Notes under the pieces: model-generated
What the model was told of the DNA's origin: nothing
What the model saw: the letters and a program-made list of their open reading frames with translations, nothing else
Database searches by the model: none
Translations under genes and position numbers: made by a program
Shown: positions 1 through 10,500 of the stretch, piece after piece
How the letters are laid out: each line of letters opens with the position of its first letter
Numbering within the stretch: position 1 is the stretch's first letter
DNA from: Phoronis australis
Taxonomy: Eukaryota > Phoronida > Phoronidae
Direction of reading: 5' to 3'
DNA: 32,559 nt
Assembly: GCA_002633005.1 (NCBI GenBank)
Contig: NMRA01000744.1
Location: 59,489 to 92,047, forward strand

Positions 1-209
1 ACATGGTGATTGGTCAGGCTCAACTATCTTGTACTGGTAGTACGGACATGGTGATTGGTCAGGCTAAACTATCTCAAACTGGTGGTACGGGCATGGTTAT
101 TGGTCAGGCTCATTCATCTTGTACTGGTAGTGCCGACGTGATTGATCAGGCTCAACCATCTTGTACTGGTAGTATGGAAGTTGTGATTGGTCAGGCTCAA
201 CTATCTTGG
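1..209. repeat. 45-bp minisatellite, reaches window edge
   Basis: Units start at 1, 46, 91, 136 and 178, with the core tgattggtcaggctcaac followed by tatcttgtactggtagt. The first three are exactly 45 bp; the fourth is 42 bp (a 3-bp loss) and the fifth is cut short at about 209. The plus strand stays open from position 3 as a 15-residue repeat (xVIGQAQLSCTGSxD) until a TAA near 213, and one minus-strand frame is open too. The array probably extends left of the window. It lies in the large intron after exon 13, or in whatever lies beyond. There is no evidence of translation. Confidence 0.9.
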
Positions 210-936
210 GAGTAAACACTAGAGGTGGGTGGAGGGAAATGTCTGCATGAAATGTAATGGCCAATGAAAAACTGGCTTTGCCCAACCTTGCTATAGATTT
301 TACAAAGCGACGCGTTAAACTAGATAACATTTCTGTATTTTACATGCTGGCATGCAACAGTGCACGTTTTACCTTCCTCAAATCTATTATATATCATGTA
401 TAACCAAAAGGAAACTTAAAGGAAAAACGTTATAATTGTATTTATATTAAAAAATCAAGTCTCGCATATAACACGACATGGATGTAAAAATTAGAGACCC
501 AGCTTTATAGGGTCCTGGAAAAAATCCTCATCTGACATGCTAGTTTCAAAGAACAAGCGAAACGTGAAGACCGAAGCCCAGGCACAAATCTCCGACTCAA
601 CTCGTGTTAAAATTTAACCAGTCATGCCGCACGATTACAGTACTAACCTTAGTTTACTCGAAACGTGTCATGCAATTTTTAAATCGAGTTCCAAGTACAG
701 AGGTTAGAAATCTGCCCCCAGAATTCCAAAAGTGCACAAAGACACCAGAGTGCAGTTCTGCTCATGTACAAAGCACACTTGTCTAGTGATCATGAACTAA
801 CACAGAGAGAGTTAAAGCGAATTACCAGGAACTAAGTTTGGGTTTACATACACAAGCAGCAAGCGCTTGGATGCTAAAGAACAACTGAGTAGAAAATACA
901 ATTATCAGTTTAAAAGATATCTTACTACATTACTAA

Positions 937-1035
937 CTAGCAGGCTAACTACTTTACCTGGGACTTACTAGCAGGCTAACTACTTTACCTGGGACTAACT
1001 AGCAGGCTAACTACTTTACCTGGGACTTACTAGCT
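937..1035. repeat. 31-bp tandem repeat, 3 copies
   Basis: Units begin with ctagcaggctaac at 937, 968 and 999, at an exact 31-bp period, with a truncated fourth (ctagctac) at 1030. The copies are nearly identical, differing only in actta against actaa at the unit junction, so the expansion is recent. It is intronic or intergenic. Confidence 0.92.
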
Positions 1036-4000
1036 ACTGACTAAGTACTAAAACATGATGTAAACTACGTAACAATAATACACACGAGACACAGTCAGCA
1101 CAAGAGAAAAGAAAACGGACAGAAAACTGTTTCTGCGTCATGACAGTCAACTATTCCGGCTGAAAATGATGGGTTATGACGCGTCATGGTGGATGTAATC
1201 CATTATCACGATCTTCCGAAGTCGCAAAAATTGGTCCATAAATAGCGTAACCAAGCATGTTGACCTAATTTCCAAAGTATACATGTCAGGGCTTGGAATG
1301 ACCAATGGCGAAAAACACAGAAATTTTTACGGCCCGAAACGTGTGCGCAGTCAGCCTTGAAATAGTCGGTGTGGACCTTTTGCCGACAGAAATCGGGAGG
1401 ACAAGAAAAAAAACAAAAAAACGGTACCACCTCCAAAAGCACGAGTCTGCATCTTTTTAGCTCATCCGCCACTCCCACCTCCACACATTTTTTGCTGCAG
1501 AGTCGTAGTATTTGTCACCACGGTTTACAATCACACGAGCCACCATTGAAGAAATCCACCACGCTATCCCAGATGCCCCGGCAATGTTGACAATTTACGT
1601 TCCTCCGATACATAAAAAGCAACTTCCGCTTTTCGAGGTGGAAGTCATCGGCAACGCTGCGGTTAGAAAGAAATTTGCCGTGGAAATTTTATATCAAATC
1701 AGATTTCTTTTACGCGGAAACATAATAAAATACGCGGACAGAACATTTGAAAAAAGCGGAAATCCGTGTTTCCGTGGAAAATTCCAAGACTTGACATGTA
1801 CAGTGCGCTAAGCGGCGTGTCAGCAACTTCATTACCGCCGTTCATAATTGTGTATTGTGCTTTAGATTTTTGATAAGAAAGAGACAGGCCAGAAATCTTT
1901 ATCGTACCTTCTCACTAAAAGTTCCGGGTTTTGCCGATAGCCCTTAGCAGACTTTTTAAAGCCGGTATAAGACCGACGCCTGCGTACAATGTGGCAGTTG
2001 CACACCTGGTGAGTTATTTGTGTACTACACACATAGGGTAAATGTTTGACCTCGAGAAAATTTTAAAGTGGATGTGCACTTTGCAAGCACAATCACTATC
2101 AAAAGTACAGACACATAACTTCACCAGAGCACGGCCGGAAAGAAGTGACACAGAATAAACCTCGGCTTATTTTACTGAACATAAAAACTCCCTGCACGCT
2201 AGCATTCTTATATTGTTCATCGTAAAAATTTCGACATCTTGCCTTTGGAAATATGATACAAGTGTGTATAACACTACGTTGAATATGAATATTTTTGCAA
2301 ATTGCATGTATGTGCCTATTGCATCAAAGTATATGCCTAGGCCGTCAAGCTAGTATTGGAAACAAGTGAACAAGCATTGACACAATCAATTACGCGAAAT
2401 TTAGCCGAAATCGATTTTCTACATGTGACCTAATCAGTGCATCAGTCGTCTGCATTTGTCATGCCGTGCATCTTTTAAAGATATCATGGGTTTTATTTAT
2501 GATCGGAACTACATGAATAGCCTTCTGGTAAATTACCCATCACGACATACGGCCATTACCATCAATTCTGTTTACATTCAACCACTATGACGCGGAAAAA
2601 CGTGTCACTTCGTCACTTTCCTTTTGACTTGTTGTGTGTAAAAGCAATTTAGTCTTTCAGTACTAAAACAAATAGATAACATATTAAAAGCGAAAAATCT
2701 GCGTCTACTGAGGGAAGCACTTGTGAATTTAATATGTCAATTAACTACCTACTATTTAGCAAAGCCCATAACTCAATGACCAGCGACCGTAGCAACAGAC
2801 TAGCAATGCAGTTTTCCAGAGCTTCACAAGACAACCCACTTATAAATTTAACACGTCGGAGTACCACGACCAATTGAATGTTGCATTACGTGCGGCGCAA
2901 GGGATAACGGGATGTGGCCAATTTCAGCACAATGCAATAGTCGGCACGACAGAAAGGAAGAGATAGGTCATGGAGAAATGGTGTCAGTGACACAGAGAAG
3001 CCAGATGACGGAACACATAGCAGGGACACAACAAACACACGGAGAGACACGAGAAAGTCCGCAGAAGAAAGTGTATCTTACTTGTCCAGTTTTGTTACTG
3101 ACAACACAAAACAGCGAACAAAAAGGCAACTGAAGAACGAAACACGCAGTAAATAATGGTGGCATATTTAAATCGAGAGAAATAAAGCTTAATTACAGCA
3201 ATTATTCACCTACTTAGCAAGCAATAAGGCAGGAAAGTGATTGTCAAAAATTTCCACAAAAATGAAGATTAGCTTGGTTAACACTGTGTAGATGTAACCC
3301 AGGACGATACCTGGTAAAACTCCCATTATTTGCGGCAAGACAATTACCGTTAGAAAAATGAAAAACAACAACTTCGGCAATTTTTTTTGTACATCATAAT
3401 TTGAGAATAACTGTACAAATTTTGGATTGGCAAAAGCAAAACGCTTGAAGAAACGTGTACACGGCCCGTAACAAAGAAGTATGACGTAAGTTTTATCCCT
3501 TATATTACCACTGCGGTTGACAATGCAAGATGACTATCATTTGAGTCTAAGGACTAATTCCAGTTGCCCCTTTGTAGGATTATCAACACCAGAGAAAATG
3601 ATTTTATGCTTATGTGTGTGTTTGTGAAGGCAAGCGTGGTCGCGCTGTGCGAAGCGGACATTACACTCACAGGTGTCGCTGTTTTTTCGCCCACTAGGTC
3701 TGACATGATGGCCTAAAAATAACACAAACGATGACAGGCATGCAGATGTAGCCAGTGAGCTTGTCTACATCTACCACTAAAACGAAACGTCTGGACGTTA
3801 GTCAGGTGCAAATGTTCCGAGCGCGTACTGCATGCGTGTGTGATTAACTACAGAGAAATTAACAGCAAATGTCACCAGACTCGCAATATTCACAAACAGG
3901 ATCTTTGACCAGCGAAACCTACGTGGTCAAAAGGAAGCCCGCGCACGACGTGTTCAACGCCAAATTTTTATTTTCTCAGGAAATGGCAGCAATACACCTT

Positions 4001-4463
4001 ATTGACGTAGTCGCCATGTTACAAAGACCCTCCTTTTATGTTTTAAAAACAATGCATTCCGAGCTTAATCAAAGCACAAAACATGATTTTTCGCATGCCT
4101 CATTATATTTATGTCTCAGTTAGTATTGTTACTTAAACCTAAAAAGAGGCTCTTTTAAAAATGACGACAGTGTAATTAAGGTCTATTGGCGTGAAACCCA
4201 AGCCCAGTGATTCAAATCGAAAGTTTTTGTTCCTAATCTAATAAGACTGAGCGGAAAACCGCTAATGAGTAAACCCACTGAGGAGGCTGGTGACATTGAA
4301 ATGAAATAAAATAAAATAAAAAACTACAAAATGCCATAAAATATCCAACAAAAGAAATACCAAGTTTGAATAGCTGCGCGGGAGAAATAAGCATGTAAAT
4401 TTCGCAAAAATAACGAACAAAAAGGAAAAAACCGAAATCCGATAGTATCAGACATTCAAATAC

Positions 4464-4580
4464 CTTGTGTTTCTTCAGCAGAGACTGAGTGCTGGCTTCA
4501 TCCTTACCGACATCCTCGCTGGAGACCAGACGCAATGTGTCAATCATCCATGTGTCAACATCGTCCGCATCAGCAAAGAA
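4464..4580 (-). CDS. beta-spectrin exon 13, start of repeat 5 (last exon in window)
   Basis: 117-nt exon (39 codons, phase 0 at both ends), acceptor caattctag, donor gtatttgaat. It encodes [20 protein letters not shown] and [19 protein letters not shown]. FxADADDxDxWMxDxLxxVSSxDVGxDExSTQSLxKKHK is the conserved start of repeat 5. In vertebrates the next exon is very long and begins just after KKHK; nothing like it is visible in 1-4463, so the gene continues beyond the left edge. Confidence 0.94.
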
Positions 4581-7500
4581 CTAGAATTGACAAGGTGAAG
4601 GTCAATTAAATCTAAACTGCAACCTAGAATCAGTCCCAGTTTCTGAAACACAATGACAATGTCGTTACTAAATGTACTGTAAAACACATAAGCCGGCTCC
4701 AATCAGACTGTGAGATTTCAAAAGAATAAGTCGAAATACAACTTGTATAAAGGGTCACGTGCACGAACTAGAACAACCGTACGGTTGGCTTCGTCAGTCG
4801 AGTGAAAATCCAAAATTATGCATGCCTGACTTTTTATGTGAATCGCACTGTAATTCAGTTTTGTATACTATTCACTCAACCGGAACATGGTCAAGAAAAC
4901 ACCTGCTAAGGGTGTTGTTAAAATGATTGCAGATGATTCGTTAGACAGCACACAAGGAGAGGTCGCAAAGCCTCTCCCACTGACCTTTGGCTTACACTCA
5001 CGTGCTTACCTGGTAGGACTGTACATATTCCATCAGTCGTTAATGTCTGAAGGAGGAGAATTAGTGAAGCCCCTCCCACTGACCTTTAGCATCTACTCAC
5101 GTGCTTACCTGATAGAACTCCACAGCTTCCAGCAATCGTTTATGTCTGAAGGCGGAGAGGTCATGAAGCCCCTCCCACTGACCCTTGATCTCATCAATGC
5201 GAGACTGGATCTTCTCAGCGCCAAAATTACCAGCATCAATGAGGTCGCGGCCCACTTGATTGACAGACTCCAGGTGTGAGTGACGGGCCTGCATTTCATC
5301 ATCCATATTCTGGGAAGAAGCAAGAGACATGGATACAACCACAAGACAAATGTACATAATTACATTTTATAGAAACATTTTCCAGACAAGGCTAACCTCA
5401 TGAGCAAAATCTTACGTTTTGATTAAGACAATAGCAATGACATAAAAGTGTTTCATGGACTTTCCATTTATTAAGATTCTCAACAGTTCCATCTACTCAA
5501 TCACCTGCAATGCCTATATAAAATTCTCACATCCAAACCAAGATCACACATTTACCAACAGTTCTCATAACCACCTGTAGATGTCACCCCTGCATGCACC
5601 AGTGACCCCTTACCTTGTGTTTGTTGAGCAGTAGATTGACACTGGTCAGGTCATGACCTAGGTCGGGCGATGACATCAGCTGCTCCTTCTCTCTGATCCA
5701 TCCCTCCTCATCAGCCATATCCCAGTAGAACTGCCACAGGCGACGCGACTCGTCAAGTCGAGCACGTCGGTCGGCTGCCAACTGTTCTAGCTCCTGATAG
5801 GCTGCCTCCAAGCTGGCCATACGCTCCTCCACAATCTGGGGGTCACATGGTCGGTAACCTAAGCAACCAAGAGGCCAATATTAATAGTGGTTCCTCAGTG
5901 TGTAGGCTCATACTACAGAATTTGATTTGAGAGTTGTCACCGGCTAAGTCAAAAGAGTAGAAAAGATATGTCAATAATGTCTATAATTTGCTCCAAATGT
6001 ATAATCAAAGCCCACTTATCGCAACCAGTCTTATCAACATTCAGACCTGCTTTATCTATTTACAAACAGCTCAGTGCTTGTAGTTTCACAGTTAAGACAA
6101 CAGGCAGTTTTTGTTTACGTTTTTGTGTGTGTTTTTGTTTACAATCATGGAAGAAGTCCTTCTTTGAAAAGATATGGTTGAACGACTGCATTTTAATATC
6201 GTTGAGTTTAATGACGAGCACTCATACAAAGTTCAGAGATTTGGAAAATCTGACACTAAACTATCTCATATCACAAACGAAAAGGCATTCAACAAAATCC
6301 GTTTGTGTACTTGAAGGTATTCTGACCCATTAATGGCTCCTGTTGCATGCTTGGCAATGGTTCAAAACCCACCGCTGCCCATCTCAAAAGTCTTTTAAAA
6401 TTTTCACCCTGAATATCGTCAACACCACTGAACTACGATGGGCACCAGTGCTACCGAGACTGTTCAGAAACCGTCACGAGCTAGCCACTCACCTCCAACT
6501 TCCGCGAAGTCGTCATCAACGAAGCGCTGGGCCTCGGCGTTGACTGTCCTGACTCGGTCTCTCACAACCTTGATGTCGGCCTCCAAAAGGGCGTGCTTTT
6601 GTAACAGGTCCTCCACACCCATCAAGTGCTTGCCATAGTCCTCTGACAAGAGACGCACCTACAACAATCAACAGCTCTTAGTCGATACAGATCTTGGTGA
6701 CAAGACTTGCGCTATCATTACAATATTGCCTACACACCTATATTCAAAGTTTCATAATGGTTTAAACTGGAATGCTATCTTGATAATGAAAAGCCAGTAG
6801 AATGTCGTAACGTCACCCACCATTTCCATGATTTCAATTTTCTGCTGGCAAGCATGCACTAGCATACATTACACGGCCAATTTATGTCTGGTATTCTGCA
6901 CTCGATATCATGGGTTGCTGGAATCAGATAAGAATGGTCTCATTCAGGGCTCCTGAAGGGGAATCCAATATTATCATCACACTCTAGCACCCCACGAGTC
7001 ACGTCCTCAATAAAACACCCTACTGTATACCTTAATCTCATCCATCCAGTCCAGAATGTAGAGCATCTCTTGGAATATTTTCTGTAGCGACAGCGAGAGC
7101 TCTAGACGCATGCGGCGCGCCTTCAGCAACTCCAACAAGTATGACCAGAGGCGCAATACGTTGTCCTTCCTGAAATACACACATGCAAAATCAAAGAGTC
7201 ACTAAAAACCTTCGGTTACATTTTTTAAGGCAGATTACATGAACTACTTGGATAAAATTGTTTCTATAAACTCGACAAGTAGGCTTCAGTCAAACCAAGG
7301 CAACGATGAGGATAGTTGTAACAAGTTAGCACAAATCAACCAAAACGTTTAGCTTCAGAAGTCATGACCACCTAGTCATACCCGTTCAAGAATTCCATGA
7401 CTTTCAACCATTTCCCACCACAGTCTAAGTCGTTACGACTTCTTTCACGCCAGTCACAATCTCACGGATTCCTTCAACCATTCCCCACCACGCGAGCAAT

Positions 7501-10500
7501 GCTATTGTGACTGCCTCCCTATAAGTCATCAACTCCTACCATCCATAAGCACTACGATTCCATTATTCCTACCCACAACACTCACCTGGCATTAATTCTG
7601 TCTATATCATGGTAGTTCTCCTGCTCCAATTCATTGGCCACCGCCACCACCGCTTGCACACGCTCCTCGTACGCGTTGATGTCCGTCTCGATAGCCTCGT
7701 GTTTCTTTGTGGCAGCCTCCACTGCGGCGAGATCATAGCCAAAGTTGTCCTGCGACACGAGTCGCTGATTCTCACTAAGCCACGCCTCTCTTAGACCAGC
7801 CTTCCTGTCGAAGCGCACCGCTAGCTGTTCTAGCTTCTCCTGTCTGCAAAGGACACGCCGATGTCACAAGACCGAAAGAAATTCCCTTTTCATGTATTAA
7901 ATAACTAAAGGGTTGCTAAAACAGAACACTACATAAAAATGACAAAGCTATGGCCATAATCCCTTACCACTTCTTGCCTTGCCATATGGATAATGCAAGT
8001 CACAGATTTGTGTTCTTGGGTTTCTCATACTCATTTTTATAATTTATTCAGTTAGTGTAACTGCGTTCAGATGATTGGAAGAGTTCAGCTTAATTTACAC
8101 ATTCATAAATTTATGAGATACAGCAGCTTCACAGTTTCACTCTGCCTATCAGGAAACGCTTACCTGATTAGTTCGTCGCGTAGCGCCAGCTCGCGTTCAT
8201 GCTCTGCCTTCTCAAGTCGTTCCCACGCTTTGTTGATGTCCGAAATCAGCTTGCCCTCCTGCGGGAAGTAAGGCTTCTGGTTGTTGGCTCTCATCTTGCT
8301 TTGTAGAGTGAAGAGAAGGATCTCCAGGTTACCCTTCTCAATGAACCTGCACAGAAATAATATGCTCGCGTAAATTTGCAAAAGGTACAGCGGTACATCC
8401 TACTTATCTTTCTCAAGGAGCCTTTATCAAGAGTCTATTTGTTTTCTACTTAACAAAGAACGTGTCTAATGCAGCATGCAGACACGTCAAGTCGAAATCA
8501 TGGACTTCCAAATTAGAAACAACCTAAAATGCTGCATCTAATCTTGCTGCTCATACAAACAGCTACAGTGCAATCTTGTTAAATTGAGGTATGCTAATTC
8601 ACGATATTAAAAACATCTAATATGTTCTCCTGCCACTTTAAAGGTTTCTAAGCATGGTGCTGAATGAGTCTTTCAAGCCTAGTCTTCGAACTACACTTTT
8701 CGACCTCATAAGTCACACATGGAGTTGTATACAAAAAATAGCCCGTGTAGACCGGGGTTTAAAGGATTTATACTTAGAGTGAAATTGTTCCAAGTAGTCT
8801 TCGAGGTTGAAAAAAATTGCAGACAACAAGAGCGAAACGGGTCTGTAGTGAATACTAGGTAAAATCACATGGCCCTGAAATAGGAATCCTTGTGAGGTTC
8901 GTGACACAAATACTGTTGTCTATAACTTTTTGGAGATGGATGCATTGCACAGCTTTCAATGTAGATAACAGTTTGTTGGAGTTAAACTAGGCTGACAAGA
9001 AGCACAACAAGGATACATCCCTTGGATCAGCCATGACGAATTACATCAGTCAGGAATCCTGAAGGGGAATCCAACAGTATTCATCATATCCAGGGACACG
9101 AGTCAACACTGGTCACAATCATGATGTTTTGATCGCTATCTCAATTCTTATTTTAATCATCATTTTAACGTACCAATTAACATCCCGATTTTATTCATCA
9201 CTTCATTACCTGCTAAGAAAAGTGGAATTTAGTCAGAAAGAGCCAAGTAAAATTCAGAACCACCTGTCGAGACCAATGGCCGAGTTCATCAAAGCCACAC
9301 GATGCAAATTATACTGTGCTCAACCAACAAACCACAGCGGCGTAACCGTTACTGGCTTAGCGCGGTACCAACCACAATCCTGATTGAAGTTTTCATCTCA
9401 GTGCTTAAGGATATGGTTAAAACTGCATGAGCATCTCAAAGTGAACTTAACGGTGGGTTAGAATGATGATTAAAATAGCTATTCAATTTTTATTACGAAC
9501 GTGTAGCTGCAATCAACCCCACAACCCACCTGGGTGGTTTCTCCACCGTGCGATATGTGTTGAACTGCATCAGCTGTGACTGTACGCCCTGCAGCGAGTT
9601 CTCGAACTGGCGGTCGTTCAGCACGCCGATCGTCTGCTCGATCCAGTCCAGGAGGTCAGAGGTAAGCTTCTCGTACTCCTGAATCATCTGCTCGTTCTCC
9701 ATGGCGTTGTTCAGCACCTTGCCGATACGCTTGCCCTGAACGGACTCGGCCTTCATCTTGGAGAAGTAATGGTAGTACGTGACCACATATGTAATTATGG
9801 ACTTCTCGTCCGGCTGCTCAACGGCCACATCTGACAATGAAGGTAATGACGATAACATTAATAATAATAACAATAACAGTAACAATAATCATGANTGTAA
9901 CAAGTTAGCACAAATCAACCAAAACGTTTAGCTTCAGAAGTCATGACCACCTAGTCATACCCCTTTAAGAATTCCATGACTTTCAACCATTTCCCACCAC
10001 AGTCGAAGTCATTGTGACTTCTTTCACGCCAGTCACAATCTCACGGACTCCTTCAACCATTCCCCACCACGCGAGCAATGCTATTGTGACCTCCTCCCTA
10101 TAAGTCATCCACTCCTACCATCCATAAGCACTATGATTCCAATACTCCCACCCACAACACTCACCTGGCATTAATTCTGTCTATATCATGGTAGTTCTCC
10201 TGCTCCAATTCATTGGCCACCGCCACCACCGCTTGCACACGCTCCTCGTAAGCGTTGATGTCCGTCTCGATAGCCTCGTGTTTCTTTGTGGCAGCCTCAA
10301 CTGCGGCGAGGTCATAGCCAAAGTTGTCCTGCGACACGAGTCGCTGATTCTCACTAAGCCACGCCTCTCTTAGACCGGCCTTCCTGTCGAAGCGCACCGC
10401 TAGCTGTTCTAGCTTCTCCTGTCTGCAAAGGACACGCGGATGTCACAAGACCGAAAGAAATTCCCTTTTCATGTATTAAATTACTAAAGAGTTGCTAAAA

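Larger units (their letters stand above)
1..4463. other. long non-coding stretch left of exon 13
   Basis: No spectrin-like exon was found on either strand. Open frames here (longest about 104 codons, at 4233-4547, which only overlaps exon 13) look random. It contains the two tandem repeats noted above. A relatively CpG-rich stretch at about 1200-1810 carries a 99-codon plus-strand frame (1512-1811) without recognisable motifs; it may be a dispersed repeat, but I cannot identify it. The stretch is presumably the 5' part of the intron downstream of exon 13. Confidence 0.6.
7317..9894. repeat. direct duplication, copy A (left), probable allelic overlap
   Basis: This 2,578-bp block is repeated at 9896-12487. 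Both begin tgtaacaagttagcac and both end in the same AAT-rich microsatellite (aataatcatga). It holds exons 8, 7 and 6 of beta-spectrin and their introns. Differences are scattered single bases and small indels in introns and synonymous changes in exons. The offset is 2,579 bp at the start and 2,593 at the end, mainly from an 18-bp stretch near 11,413 that is present only in copy B, partly balanced by small losses. The boundary at 9895 is a single undetermined base. Confidence 0.95.

Noticed and set aside
1512-1811. 99-codon plus-strand frame in a CpG-richer stretch
   Set aside because: No recognisable domain, no convincing splice or start context, and internal short repeats; I cannot separate it from a decayed repeat.
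1-4463. The next spectrin exon (repeat 5 continuation)
   Set aside because: Searched on the minus strand for the long conserved exon after KKHK; no frame of adequate length or matching motif exists in this interval.
4887-5279. 130-codon plus-strand frame with repeated KPLPLT and SRAYL blocks
   Set aside because: It is the antisense shadow of exon 12 and its 99-bp partial duplicates; the repeats explain its apparent internal periodicity.
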